Shown in pieces: positions 55,424 to 64,000 of a stretch of DNA of 64,000 nucleotides; the stretch's first letter is position 1, and the number at the start of each line of letters is the position of its first letter. The notes beneath the pieces were generated by a model. It was not told the DNA's origin and made no database searches. It saw only the letters and a list, made by a program, of their open reading frames with translations. This stretch comes from an uncultured Thiotrichaceae bacterium (GTDB taxonomy: Bacteria; Pseudomonadota; Gammaproteobacteria; Thiotrichales; Thiotrichaceae). Position numbers and translations under genes: made by a program. The stretch spans positions 26,288 through 90,287 of the forward strand of contig CALAMO010000023.1 of NCBI GenBank assembly GCA_937925855.1, read 5' to 3'.

Positions 55424-56674
55424 ATGTTCAGACCATTAGAATGTTTCATTGGCCAGCGCTACACGCATTCGCAGCGCCGCAATCGGTTTATTTCGTTTAT
55501 TTCGCTGGCTTCGATGTTAGGCATCATGCTTGGGGTCATGGTGCTGATTACAATTCTATCTATCATGAACGGGTTTGAAAAAGAGCTACAAACCAGAATA
55601 CTGGGCGTGGTTGCGCATGTCACGGTTTCCGGGACGGATGGTACGCTCAGCGATTGGGAGCAGCAGATTGAGCCGCTGGCACAGGCACAGCACGTCGCTG
55701 GAGCCGCGCCCTATGTCAAACAGCAGGCCATGCTGACTAACGGCCAATTGATGCGCGGCGTAGTGTTAGAAGGGATTCACCCGGATTATCAGGCGAACGT
55801 TAGCCCGCGCAGCATGCAGCTAGCGGCGGGCAGCTATGCTGCGCTGGAATCACGCGCTTATGGCATTGTCCTCGGTGCTGAATTGGCTAGTGCGCTTCAG
55901 CTTAGCGTCGGGGATAAGGTCACGGTCATTGTGCCGAAGATACAGGTGACACCTGCGGGAGTTTTGCCTCGGCTGCGACGTTTTACTGTGCGGGGTATTA
56001 TGGAGACGGTGGGCGCTCAAGCAATTGATAGCATGACCGCTTTTGTGCATATCGAAGACGGTGCGCGTTTGTTTAAGCTGCGCCAGCAGGTCAGTGGGAT
56101 TCGCCTAAAGCTGGACGATCTGTTTCAGGCCAGACCGCTGCGGCAGTCGCTTCAGCAGCAGCTGGGCAGCGCGTTCAGCGTTTCAGATTGGACGAAGGAA
56201 CACGGCAGCTTTTTCCGCGCGGTTAAAACCGAAAAGATTGCCATGGCGCTGATTTTGTTTCTGGTAGTGGCGGTGGCCTTATTTAATCTCGTGGCTTCAT
56301 TGGTGATGGCGGTTAACGATAAGGAAGCCGATATTGCTATCTTGCGTACCTTTGGGATGGAACCGAAACGAATTATGCGCATCTTTATGATTCAGGGCAG
56401 TATTATCGGTGTCTTGGGTACGCTGCTGGGCGTGGCGCTGGGAATAGTGCTGTCGTTGAATATTGACAGTATTGTGCCCGCGATTGAGGGCTTGCTAGGA
56501 CGCCAAATTTTCCCGGCGGAGGTGTTTTATATCAGCGAAATTCCCTCTGATTTACACTGGGCTGATGTCGGCTGGATTACAGCAGCAGCGCTGGTTTTTT
56601 CGGTGTTAGCAACTGTTTATCCAGCCTGGCGCGCCTCTAAGGTGCAACCCGCGGCATCGTTGCGCTATGAATAA
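55424..56674 (+). CDS. lolC: Lipoprotein-releasing system permease (LolC/LolE family), first copy
   Basis: A 416-residue MacB/LolC-type permease. [32 protein letters not shown] is the usual N-terminus with the first membrane helix; a large periplasmic domain follows, then three C-terminal helices. The frame opens at 55397, but the ATG at 55424 gives the family start. It overlaps the second permease by 8 bp. With LolE and LolD it extracts lipoproteins from the inner membrane. The C versus E name for the two copies is not certain. Confidence 0.85.
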   Translation: MFRPLECFIGQRYTHSQRRNRFISFISLASMLGIMLGVMVLITILSIMNGFEKELQTRILGVVAHVTVSGTDGTLSDWEQQIEPLAQAQHVAGAAPYVKQQAMLTNGQLMRGVVLEGIHPDYQANVSPRSMQLAAGSYAALESRAYGIVLGAELASALQLSVGDKVTVIVPKIQVTPAGVLPRLRRFTVRGIMETVGAQAIDSMTAFVHIEDGARLFKLRQQVSGIRLKLDDLFQARPLRQSLQQQLGSAFSVSDWTKEHGSFFRAVKTEKIAMALILFLVVAVALFNLVASLVMAVNDKEADIAILRTFGMEPKRIMRIFMIQGSIIGVLGTLLGVALGIVLSLNIDSIVPAIEGLLGRQIFPAEVFYISEIPSDLHWADVGWITAAALVFSVLATVYPAWRASKVQPAASLRYE

Positions 56675-57938
56675 GCCCTTTCAACCGCTGGAACTGTTTA
56701 TTGGTCTGCGTTACACCCGTACGCGGCGGCATAACCGTTTTGTCTCGTTTATCTCACTCGCTTCCATGATCGGTATCGCCATTGGCGTCTTGGTGCTGAT
56801 TACCGTGCTGTCAGTGATGAATGGCTTTGAACAGGCCATGCGTGAGCGCATGCTGGGCATGGTGGCACATGTCACCGTTTCAGAGACTAATGGCTTGATT
56901 AATGACGGTAGCTGGCAAAGCATGCAGGCTATTATCCAGCAGCGTCCTGAAGTGGTCGGCGCGGCCCCGTTTATTGAAAAGTCGGTGATGGTGAATCAGG
57001 GCGATGAAGCGCGGGGTATTATCCTCCAGGCGATTGTGCCCACGCGCGAACGTAAGGTGTCGGCGGTGTTTGATCATATCGAACAGGGCGATATGGACGC
57101 GCTTACGCCAGGCAGCTACGGCATTGCCTTAGGGGCGGTGGTCGCAGAAAAGCTGGGCGTGAGCGTCGGGGATTCGGTGACGCTGATTAGTCCGCCTGCC
57201 GATATATTGGCCGCTGGTGAGTTACCCGTGCTGCGCCGTTTTGTGGTGCAGGCTATTTTTCGCATTGATATGCAGATTTATGATGAAGCCTTTGCTTATG
57301 TGCATATTGCCGATGCGGCCGAGGTGTTTGCGATGCCGGAGCACATTACCGGCCTGCGTATTCGCTTAAAGGACGCTAGCCTTGCGCCACGTATCGGTGA
57401 TGAGCTGCTGCGCTCGCTGTGGACTGAGCATCCCGATACCTGGGTCAGCGACTGGACGAATCAGCACAGCGCCATGTTTACCGCCATTCGCATGCAGAAG
57501 ACCGTAATGTTTATTATCCTGCTGCTGATTGTGGCGGTGGCGGCGTTTAATCTGGTCTCGACGCTGGTGATGGTGGTGACTGATAAGCAGGCCGATATTG
57601 CCATTCTGCGCACGCTGGGCCTGTCACCGGGGCGGGTGATGCAGGTGTTTATGGTGCAGGGCACGCTGATTGGGGTGATGGGTACTACACTTGGTGTGGC
57701 GCTTGGATTGTTGTTGGCCGCTAATCTGGATGTGATCGTCCCGCTGATTGAGCGCCTATTTGAAACGGATTTTATTTCGCCTGATACCTATTTTATTAGC
57801 GAGCTGGAGTCGCGTATTAATCCGCTGGATGTGCTGCTGATTGCGTTGGCTTCGCTCCTGCTATCCGTGCTAGCAACGCTTTATCCGGCCTGGCGCGCAT
57901 CCAAAGTTCAACCCGCAGAGGCTTTACGCTATGAGTAG
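56667..57938 (+). CDS. lolE: Lipoprotein-releasing system permease (LolC/LolE family), second copy
   Basis: A 423-residue paralogue of the preceding permease with the same plan: [20 protein letters not shown] at the start, a periplasmic domain and three late membrane helices (the FtsX-like region [20 protein letters not shown]). Both ends overlap their neighbours by 8 bp. The order permease, permease, ATPase differs from the lolC-lolD-lolE order of E. coli. Confidence 0.85.
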   Translation: MNKPFQPLELFIGLRYTRTRRHNRFVSFISLASMIGIAIGVLVLITVLSVMNGFEQAMRERMLGMVAHVTVSETNGLINDGSWQSMQAIIQQRPEVVGAAPFIEKSVMVNQGDEARGIILQAIVPTRERKVSAVFDHIEQGDMDALTPGSYGIALGAVVAEKLGVSVGDSVTLISPPADILAAGELPVLRRFVVQAIFRIDMQIYDEAFAYVHIADAAEVFAMPEHITGLRIRLKDASLAPRIGDELLRSLWTEHPDTWVSDWTNQHSAMFTAIRMQKTVMFIILLLIVAVAAFNLVSTLVMVVTDKQADIAILRTLGLSPGRVMQVFMVQGTLIGVMGTTLGVALGLLLAANLDVIVPLIERLFETDFISPDTYFISELESRINPLDVLLIALASLLLSVLATLYPAWRASKVQPAEALRYE

Positions 57939-58683
57939 TTCGTCCATCTCTTCGCCAGTGCCAGTGGCATCAGCTGTCCCTCACGCTGCAGCCACTGCGG
58001 AGCACGCACCGAATGTGATGCGCTGCGTAAACCTGGGGAAACGTTTTCAGGAAGGGCAGCTAGATGTTAGCGTGCTGAACGGCGTTAATTTAAGTGTGCT
58101 GCCCGGCGCTAAAATTGCAATTGTTGGTAGCTCTGGCAGTGGCAAGAGCACGCTGTTGCACCTGTTGGGCGGCTTGGATTTAGCCACCACGGGCTATGTT
58201 GAAGTGTTGGGGCAGCGTATGGATCAGCTGTCCGATGCGGCTCGCGGCCAGCTGCGTAATCGCTCGCTCGGGTTTATCTATCAGTTCCATCATTTGCTGC
58301 CGGAGTTTTCAGCGCTGGAGAATGTGGCGATGCCGCTGTTGATTCGCGGCAACCCGGTGCCAGAGGCGAGCGCGCAGGCAGAAGATATACTCGTTAAAGT
58401 TGGGCTAGGGCAGCGTCTTGGCCATAAGCCGGGTCAGCTTTCTGGCGGTGAGCGCCAGCGGGCAGCGATTGCGCGGGCACTGGTGACACGTCCGGCAGCC
58501 GTACTGGCCGATGAGCCTACGGGTAATCTGGATCAGCACACGGCGGAACAGGTGTTTGAGCTCATGCAGGTATTAAATGATGAGCTTCAGACCGCACTGA
58601 TTATCGTGACCCATGACCTAGGCTTGGCTCAGCGCATGGATCGGGTGTATCAGTTGCAGGAAGGGGATCTAGCGCTGACTTGA
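57931..58683 (+). CDS. lolD: Lipoprotein-releasing system ATPase LolD
   Basis: A 250-residue ABC ATPase. Walker A is [19 protein letters not shown], the signature [16 protein letters not shown], and Walker B with the following [10 protein letters not shown]. It closely matches LolD, including [21 protein letters not shown]. There is an N-terminal extension of about 30 residues rich in Ser, Ala and Val before the fold begins. It overlaps lolE by 8 bp. Confidence 0.93.
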   Translation: MSSSSISSPVPVASAVPHAAATAEHAPNVMRCVNLGKRFQEGQLDVSVLNGVNLSVLPGAKIAIVGSSGSGKSTLLHLLGGLDLATTGYVEVLGQRMDQLSDAARGQLRNRSLGFIYQFHHLLPEFSALENVAMPLLIRGNPVPEASAQAEDILVKVGLGQRLGHKPGQLSGGERQRAAIARALVTRPAAVLADEPTGNLDQHTAEQVFELMQVLNDELQTALIIVTHDLGLAQRMDRVYQLQEGDLALT

Positions 58684-58697
58684 TGGCTTAATGTATT

Positions 58698-59261
58698 CTA
58701 TCCCGGCGGGTATTTCCCTGGGCTGGCGCCTTCTTTTGCTTGGGCTAAGAGTCTGCGCTGCCGTCGGTCTTTTAAGCGTTGTAATATATGTAAGCGCCAT
58801 AAAAAATGGACGCCATAATAACCGACGAGCGCTGAGAAGGTGGCAACAAACAGTAGGCCGAGCAGCAGAGGCTGCCAAATCAGACCCATCGTGGTCGTTA
58901 ACCAGTGCAGCGTCATAGAAAATTCAACGGTTTGAACCTCTACGCCGAGAAGAATGGCGCCTAACTTGTAAGCCGCATAAAACATCGGCGGGATAGTGAC
59001 GGGATTAGTCACATAAACCAGCGCAACGGACAGCGGCAGGTTAACCCGCATAAAAATAGCGATAGTGGCTGCCATAACCGTTTGTGGGGGGAAGGGAATC
59101 CACATGCAAAATAAGCCCAGTGCGCAGGCGCCCGCAATGTTGTGGCGATTAAAGTGCCAAAGGCGAGGATCGTGCAGGGCGCTGCCTAGCCAGCTTAGCC
59201 ACCTATTTTTTTTAATATTGTCAGGGTGCGGCGCGAGCCTTTTGAAGAACTGCTTCGGCAT
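58698..59261 (-). CDS. DUF2062 family membrane protein
   Basis: A 187-residue protein with a soluble N-terminal segment and about three to four hydrophobic helices. HNIAGACALGLFCMWIPFPPQT and YVTNPVTIPPMFYAAYKLG are the DUF2062 signatures. The ATG at 59261 is preferred to a TTG four codons earlier. It ends 14 bp from lolD, convergent with it, and is divergent from comEC. Confidence 0.88.
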   Translation of the reverse strand: MPKQFFKRLAPHPDNIKKNRWLSWLGSALHDPRLWHFNRHNIAGACALGLFCMWIPFPPQTVMAATIAIFMRVNLPLSVALVYVTNPVTIPPMFYAAYKLGAILLGVEVQTVEFSMTLHWLTTTMGLIWQPLLLGLLFVATFSALVGYYGVHFLWRLHILQRLKDRRQRRLLAQAKEGASPGKYPPG

Positions 59262-59314
59262 TCGGCTGAACAATCATAATAAGAAGTACTGATATTATCT
59301 ACTCTTTTGCTGAC

Positions 59315-61648
59315 ATGCGCATCCTTTCCCTGAGCTTTTTTGCTGGGACATTGATTTTACTGCAATTTTCGGTCTTGCCGCCGCTACCGTTAGTCACTGC
59401 TGGCGTCGGGTTAATGTTGGTTTTTTCAGCTACCTGTGGCTACAAGGGGGGGTATCGCTGTGCCAGCGGCGTCGTATTTTTTGTGTTGGGTTTGAGTTGG
59501 GCGTACTGGCAGGCCGGACAGCTGCTGCAAGCGCGGATTACTCCTGAGCTGGAAGGACAGACGCTCTGGGTTGAGGGTAAGGTGGAGGGTATTCCAACGT
59601 ATGCGGAAGACAGTGTACGTTTTGTGTTTGTGGTGCAGCACTCCCGTTTGGTTGAAACTGGCGAGGCTGTGCCCTTTAGCGGTAAAGTCCGCATCGGCTG
59701 GTACCAGCATTTTCCACCCGGCATGCAGGCCGGTGAGCATTGGCGCTTGTTAATCCGGGCGAAACAGCCGAATGGCGCCCTGAACCCCGGCGGTTTTGAT
59801 TATGAGAAATGGCTGTTTAGTCAGCGGATCGTCGCCAGTGCCTATGTGCGGAAAGCCACGGCTAATGCGCGACTCGATGAGGGTACAGCCCACGGTTTCA
59901 GCGGCGCTGTTGATCGTGCGCGTCAGTCGATTCTGACGGCGATCCAACAAGAAATTGGCACGCTGCCCCAGCAGAGCTTGGTGGCTGCTCTGGCGGTGGC
60001 CTGGCGCAATGCGATCAGCCCCGATCAATGGGAGGTCTTACGCCGTACGGGTACCAGTCATTTGGTGGCGATTTCTGGGCTGCATATTGGTTTGGTCGCT
60101 GGAGCGGGTTTTTTGCTGGTGGCTGGTTTTTGGTGGCTATGTCCGCTGCTGTATGTGTATCTGCCGGTGCGTATTGCTGGAGCAGTGGCTGGCGCGCTGC
60201 TGGCGACGGGCTACGCTTTATTGGCTGGCCTCACGCTGCCGACGCAGCGTGCGCTGGCGATGGTGCTGATTATTATGTGTGGCCTGTTGCTGCGGCGTCG
60301 AATAGCGTTTACCCAAACGCTGGCATTAGCGCTGCTGGTCGTGCTGTGGCTTGATCCATTGGCGGCCTTGTCCGCTGGGTTTTGGTTGTCTTTTCTATCG
60401 GTCCTGATGATCTTTTTACTGAGTCAGCGCAGTTTACGGCGGCGCAGTCGCTGGTTGGTGATCAGCATCCAGCTTGGCCTGTCGCTGGGCATGATTCCAC
60501 TCACCGCCAGTTTTTTTGGGAGTGTAGCGCTAATGTCGGCGCCGGCTAATTTACTGGCGGTGCCCGTGGTCAGCCTCATGGTGGTGCCGCTGGTGTTATT
60601 AGGTGTGGTCTTACTGCCGTTAAATCAGTGGCTGGCGGGTGAGTGTTGGCAGCTAGCAGAGTGGGTGTTGCAGCTGCTGTTTGCTGTCCTCACCTATTTG
60701 GCTGAACCGGCTGGAGCAGCGTTACAGCTGGCACAGCTTCCGCTATTCGGGGTGCTGCTGGCGCTGTGTGGCTTTTTGCTACTGATGATGCCATCCGGCT
60801 TACCGGGACGCTGGCTGGGGCTATTATTGCTGCTGCCGGTTTTTTACTGGCAGCCCGCGCGACCCGTTGAAGGTGCTTTCCGACTGACAATGCTCGATGT
60901 CGGTCAAGGTTTAGCGGTCGCTGTAACCACCCGGCAGCATGTGCTGATTTATGATGCGGGGCCACGCTTTAATGAGCGGTTTGATGCGGGCCGTATGGTG
61001 GTGTTGCCGTGGCTTTATGCGCAGGGCTACCAGCGGTTGGATACCTTAATGGTGTCGCATGCGGATAATGATCATAGCGGCGGCGCGGCGGCGCTGTTGG
61101 AGGTAATGCCCGTGCAACGTTTGTTGAGTGGGGCGGAGACTTTATTTGTGGATCATGCGGCTGAGCGCTGCTTGGCTGGACAGCAGTGGGAATGGAACGG
61201 TGTGAGCTTTCACGTATTGCACCCCAGTTTGGCTTACGCTGATCCAAAGCGCAATAATGGTTCCTGTGTATTACGGGTGGATAATGGGCAGCATAGTGTG
61301 TTGCTCAGCGGTGATATTGAGCGGCCTGCGGAGTACCTCTTAAGTCAACGATTGCGCACTACGCTGCAGGCTGATGTGCTGCTGGTGCCGCATCACGGTA
61401 GCAAATCTTCATCATCGCCGGCTTTTCTGAAACAGGTCGCACCGGAGTTGGCGCTAGTGAGTGCGGGCTATCGTAATCGCTTTCATCATCCACATCCTTC
61501 GGTGCGGCAGCGCTACTCCGACTGGGGCATTGAGCTACTGAGTACGGTCGACAGCGGTGCTATCCAGATTGATTTTCCGCCTGATGAGAGTGCTAGAGTG
61601 GTGCAGCATTACCGGCAGCAGCAGCGCGGGTTGTGGAATCGGCGCTAA
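59315..61648 (+). CDS. comEC: ComEC/Rec2 DNA-uptake channel
   Basis: A 777-residue multi-domain protein. The first helices belong to the DUF4131 region, the middle is the Competence domain with LVAISGLHIGLVAGAGFLLV and further membrane helices. The last 250 residues form a metallo-beta-lactamase-like nuclease domain (SHADNDHSGGAAAL, LLSGDIER, VPHHGSKSSSSP). It imports single-stranded DNA across the inner membrane during natural transformation. It stands beside the lol genes as in many gammaproteobacteria. Confidence 0.93.
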   Translation: MRILSLSFFAGTLILLQFSVLPPLPLVTAGVGLMLVFSATCGYKGGYRCASGVVFFVLGLSWAYWQAGQLLQARITPELEGQTLWVEGKVEGIPTYAEDSVRFVFVVQHSRLVETGEAVPFSGKVRIGWYQHFPPGMQAGEHWRLLIRAKQPNGALNPGGFDYEKWLFSQRIVASAYVRKATANARLDEGTAHGFSGAVDRARQSILTAIQQEIGTLPQQSLVAALAVAWRNAISPDQWEVLRRTGTSHLVAISGLHIGLVAGAGFLLVAGFWWLCPLLYVYLPVRIAGAVAGALLATGYALLAGLTLPTQRALAMVLIIMCGLLLRRRIAFTQTLALALLVVLWLDPLAALSAGFWLSFLSVLMIFLLSQRSLRRRSRWLVISIQLGLSLGMIPLTASFFGSVALMSAPANLLAVPVVSLMVVPLVLLGVVLLPLNQWLAGECWQLAEWVLQLLFAVLTYLAEPAGAALQLAQLPLFGVLLALCGFLLLMMPSGLPGRWLGLLLLLPVFYWQPARPVEGAFRLTMLDVGQGLAVAVTTRQHVLIYDAGPRFNERFDAGRMVVLPWLYAQGYQRLDTLMVSHADNDHSGGAAALLEVMPVQRLLSGAETLFVDHAAERCLAGQQWEWNGVSFHVLHPSLAYADPKRNNGSCVLRVDNGQHSVLLSGDIERPAEYLLSQRLRTTLQADVLLVPHHGSKSSSSPAFLKQVAPELALVSAGYRNRFHHPHPSVRQRYSDWGIELLSTVDSGAIQIDFPPDESARVVQHYRQQQRGLWNRR

Positions 61649-61700
61649 CCCATTTGCACTATTTTGAGTATGATGAATACCTAGACTAGGAGATCCCTTA

Positions 61701-62048
61701 ATGACTGAACTCACCCACTTCCTCCAGCAGCTGGCGACCAGCCCCGCAGCAATTGCTTTCGCTGATACCCTGGCTGCAATCGACAGTCAGTACGACTTCA
61801 CCCCGACCGCCTTTAGCAATGGCGCAGTGGAAAATGCCGCCGGGCAAAATAACGGCTCCTGCAAGATTTTTGCGTTTGCGCAGCTTCAGAGCTTGGACGT
61901 TGCCCAAACACTGGCTTGTTTTGGGGATTTTTACCGTATAGACGTGCTGGAAAATCCAGTGGGCACGGATCACCAGAATATTCGTCATTTCATGCAAACG
62001 GGCTGGGAAGGCATTACTTTTCACGGAACTGCGTTAACGGAAAAATAA
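61701..62048 (+). CDS. HopJ-family protein
   Basis: A 115-residue soluble protein of the HopJ type III effector family, recognised by FADTLAAIDSQYDFTPTAF and NPVGTDHQNIRHFMQTGWEG. Despite the name, homologues occur in many bacteria without type III secretion. None is visible here, so an effector role is unlikely. The function is unknown. A GGAG ribosome-binding site precedes the ATG. Confidence 0.88.
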   Translation: MTELTHFLQQLATSPAAIAFADTLAAIDSQYDFTPTAFSNGAVENAAGQNNGSCKIFAFAQLQSLDVAQTLACFGDFYRIDVLENPVGTDHQNIRHFMQTGWEGITFHGTALTEK

Positions 62049-62118
62049 GACCGGTCATGCTGACATCGGTCACACTGCGGTAGGCAGTGTGACCGATTAG
62101 GCGCTAAAGCTTCTGGTG

Positions 62119-63336
62119 TTATATTGGCACCACATTAAATCCTGGGCCATAAGGGTATTGGGTGATGTTTTCTGCACCGGTATCATTGACCACCAAAATA
62201 TCATGCTCACGATAACCACCGGCGGCCGGTTTGCCGTGGGGCAGGGTTAGCATAGGCTCCATCGAAATCACCATGCCTGCGCTGAGTGGGGTATCCACAT
62301 CTTCCCGTAGCTCCAGCCCAGCCTCACGGCCATAGTAATGCGACAGCACACCAAAGCTATGCCCGTAGCCAAAAGAGCGGTATTGCAACAGCCCACGTTC
62401 CTCGAACAGCGCGTTAATTTGAGCGGTGATGCCTGCGCAGGTCGCACCTGGTTTAATTAGGCTAATGCCCAGCTCATGGGCTGCAATATTAGCCTGCCAG
62501 ATGGCCAAACTATCTTTATCCACCTCGCCCACAAACAGTGTGCGTTCTAACGCGGTATAATAGCCGCTGATCATAGGAAAGGCATTGAGCGACAGAATAT
62601 CACCAGGGTTTAGGGTGCGGGACGTCACCGGATTATGCGCGCCATCAGTATTCAGGCCAGACTGAAACCAAACCCAGGTATCACGGTATTCCGCATCAGG
62701 AAAGCGCTGCGCGATTGCTAGTTCCATCGCATCCCGGCCAGCCATCGCGACATCCAGCTCGCGCACGCCAACCTTAATGCTTTCCCGCATCGCATAGCCC
62801 CCTATATCAGCGACGGCAGCACCTTGTTTTATCAGTGCGATTTCAGCGGGTGATTTATGCATGCGCTGTTGCATGGTTGCGGCGGATATATCGACGTGCA
62901 CATTAGGGGACAAGAACGTATCTAGCGCTTCCCGCTGGACTAGCGTGAGGTGATCACCTTCATAGCCAAGGGTATGGCACGGGCCGGTGACCGAACGGAT
63001 GGCGCGCCAATAGTTATCGCGTGTCCAGTCTGTGTAGGTGATATTATCACCAAAACAACGGCGCCAGGGCTGGCCTGCATCGATGCCAGCGCTGATCGTG
63101 ACCTGCTCAGTAGCCGTAACCACCAGTGCATAAGGCCGCCCAAAGGCGCAGTATAAAAAGCCAGAGTAATACGCGATATTATGCATTGATGTCAGCACCA
63201 CGGCATCAATATTGTGCGCGACCATTAGGCGGCGCAGTCCGGCTAAACGCTTGATGTATTCGGCATCAGTAAACGGTAAAACGGCGGATTCGCCATTATG
63301 AAAACGTAAAAATTCAGTGCGGGTAGACAGTGTCAT
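62119..63336 (-). CDS. Creatinase (creatine amidinohydrolase)
   Basis: A 405-residue pita-bread-fold protein that matches, by my recollection, the creatinase of Pseudomonas nearly along its whole length. It should hydrolyse creatine to sarcosine and urea without a metal. Key points are FGRPYALVVT, INTDGAHNPVT-like LNTDGAHNPVT with H234, YYTALERTLF, FGYGHSFG and SMEPM. The open frame continues 53 codons upstream, but the ATG at 63336 has a GGAGGT site 5 bases before it. No creatininase, sarcosine oxidase or urea gene is adjacent. Confidence 0.9.
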   Translation of the reverse strand: MTLSTRTEFLRFHNGESAVLPFTDAEYIKRLAGLRRLMVAHNIDAVVLTSMHNIAYYSGFLYCAFGRPYALVVTATEQVTISAGIDAGQPWRRCFGDNITYTDWTRDNYWRAIRSVTGPCHTLGYEGDHLTLVQREALDTFLSPNVHVDISAATMQQRMHKSPAEIALIKQGAAVADIGGYAMRESIKVGVRELDVAMAGRDAMELAIAQRFPDAEYRDTWVWFQSGLNTDGAHNPVTSRTLNPGDILSLNAFPMISGYYTALERTLFVGEVDKDSLAIWQANIAAHELGISLIKPGATCAGITAQINALFEERGLLQYRSFGYGHSFGVLSHYYGREAGLELREDVDTPLSAGMVISMEPMLTLPHGKPAAGGYREHDILVVNDTGAENITQYPYGPGFNVVPI

Positions 63337-63515
63337 CGTGACCTCCATGAGTAGGCGTTCACAGCCATCTTGCCAGAACCCCTTAAAGATCCCGGCGTAC
63401 AGGAGAAACAGGTTAGTGTGAACACATAGGATGCTATGGTTCGAAGCGACGCCATCGCTAGTGCGAAATTTAGCGAACTTTATGTTAAATAACAAGCCTG
63501 AACAGGCTAGGCTAG

Positions 63516-63692
63516 ATGCTAAGCGTTCACGAACCGGATAGTGATATTAATCTCGATGGCAAAACTATTTATGCGGGTCCTGGGAGTGATACTAATTATA
63601 TTGCCAGTAATGTTTTTCTGAATCCCAGAAATAGGCGTAATGCTGCCAACTTTATTGTGGAAGGAGGGATGACTGATGTTATTTCTAGATAA
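63516..63692 (+). CDS. Short unknown frame before the RHS gene
   Basis: A 58-codon frame from an ATG at 63516, encoding a polar peptide (DSDINLDGKTIYAGPGSD...FIVEGGMTDVISR). It looks like the end of a larger protein and may be a remnant. The surrounding DNA is richer in AT than the rest of the window. Low confidence that it is a functional gene. Confidence 0.3.
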   Translation: MLSVHEPDSDINLDGKTIYAGPGSDTNYIASNVFLNPRNRRNAANFIVEGGMTDVISR

Positions 63693-63737
63693 TGGCATTA
63701 ACTTTGAAATCTTACCTACACCTCAGAGGTATATGAA

Positions 63738-64000
63738 ATGAATAACTTCAATCGCTCATTGATCTGTATAGTTTGGTTTTTGCTGCTCGTCAGCGGTTCT
63801 GCATTGCAGGCCAGAGAGTCAACGGTTTTTTTCCATAATGATGCGTTGGGTTCGCCGCTAGCTGCTACCGATGAAGCGGGCAAGGTGCTCTGGAAAGAAA
63901 ACTACGAACCCTTCGGCGACCGTCAAGTAAAAGCAGCTTCAGCCAACAACAATAAACTGTGGTTTGCAGGCAAACCGCATGATGAAAGCTCTGGTCTGAG
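63738..64000 (+). CDS. Secreted RHS-repeat-associated core protein (5' part, cut by window edge)
   Basis: The first 87 residues of a protein whose rest lies outside. It has a signal peptide (LICIVWFLLLVSGSALQA), then the RHS core signature: STVFFHNDALGSPLAATDEA, LWKENYEPFGDR and LWFAGKPHDESSGL. In most RHS proteins this core lies near the C-terminus, just before a variable toxin tip. Here it comes directly after the signal peptide, so the large YD-repeat shell is missing. It could be a solitary tip cassette or a displaced end. The ATG follows an AGAGG sequence. Confidence 0.72.
   Translation, partial: MNNFNRSLICIVWFLLLVSGSALQARESTVFFHNDALGSPLAATDEAGKVLWKENYEPFGDRQVKAASANNNKLWFAGKPHDESSGL

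Noticed and set aside
61701..62048. HopJ-family protein as evidence of type III secretion
   Set aside because: No secretion genes are in the window, and the family is widespread in bacteria without such systems.

Overview
The window looks like chromosomal DNA of a free-living gammaproteobacterium of moderate GC (not computed). Supporting features are a GntR-controlled methylcitrate operon with acnD and prpF, an hflK-hflC-DUF2065-hisZ-purA block, lolC/E/D with comEC and DUF2062, and a one-piece tmRNA with an AND..ALAA-type tag. I cannot name the genus. Most of the window is ordinary core and metabolic gene content. I found no tRNA, rRNA, CRISPR array or insertion sequence.

Layout. 0-6 kb: methylcitrate (propionate) operon on the minus strand, led by its own GntR regulator, with a palindromic operator candidate. 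6-11.6 kb, plus strand: a tail-anchored protein of 100 uninterrupted heptads, an unknown P-loop protein, a MetA-type acyltransferase and an unknown membrane protein. 11.6-17.2 kb, minus: a hydrolase, a ProXVW/Opu-type uptake system and an orphan iolB. 17.3-23.6 kb: lipoprotein hydrolase, crotonase/acyl-CoA dehydrogenase pair, gnd and argE. 23.6-29.1 kb: a divergent Hfq-like gene, an apparent sigma-54-dependent small RNA, then purA, hisZ, DUF2065, hflC and hflK. 29.6-37.6 kb, plus: nudC, an MFS transporter, a three-gene envelope cluster (BON/OmpA protein, 32-residue membrane protein, repeat-rich anchored protein), an MttB-family methyltransferase and a LysE-type exporter. 37.6-42.8 kb, minus: acyl-CoA ligase, periplasmic MsrA, DUF937, SDR-like protein and GlxA/GbdR-like regulator. 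42.9-43.4 kb: ssrA with promoter and terminator. 43.5-54 kb: putative secreted glycosidase, LprI-like protein, LOG hydrolase, moeA, transporters, aldehyde dehydrogenase, a helical-repeat protein and an IclR regulator. 54-62 kb: yigZ, lol genes, DUF2062, comEC and a HopJ-family gene. 62-64 kb: creatinase and the start of a secreted RHS-type protein.

Shared themes. Several unlinked genes point to methylated amines and osmolytes: the Opu system, the non-pyrrolysine MttB homologue, the GlxA/GbdR-like regulator, an aldehyde dehydrogenase and creatinase. The propionate, crotonase/acyl-CoA dehydrogenase and acyl-CoA ligase genes suggest growth on short acyl compounds.

The strongest candidates for something undescribed are the 100-heptad protein with its P-loop neighbour, and the sigma-54 small RNA beside an Hfq paralogue that lacks the rim arginines and the KH histidine. 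All functional statements come from reading motifs and recalled family features. No database search was run.
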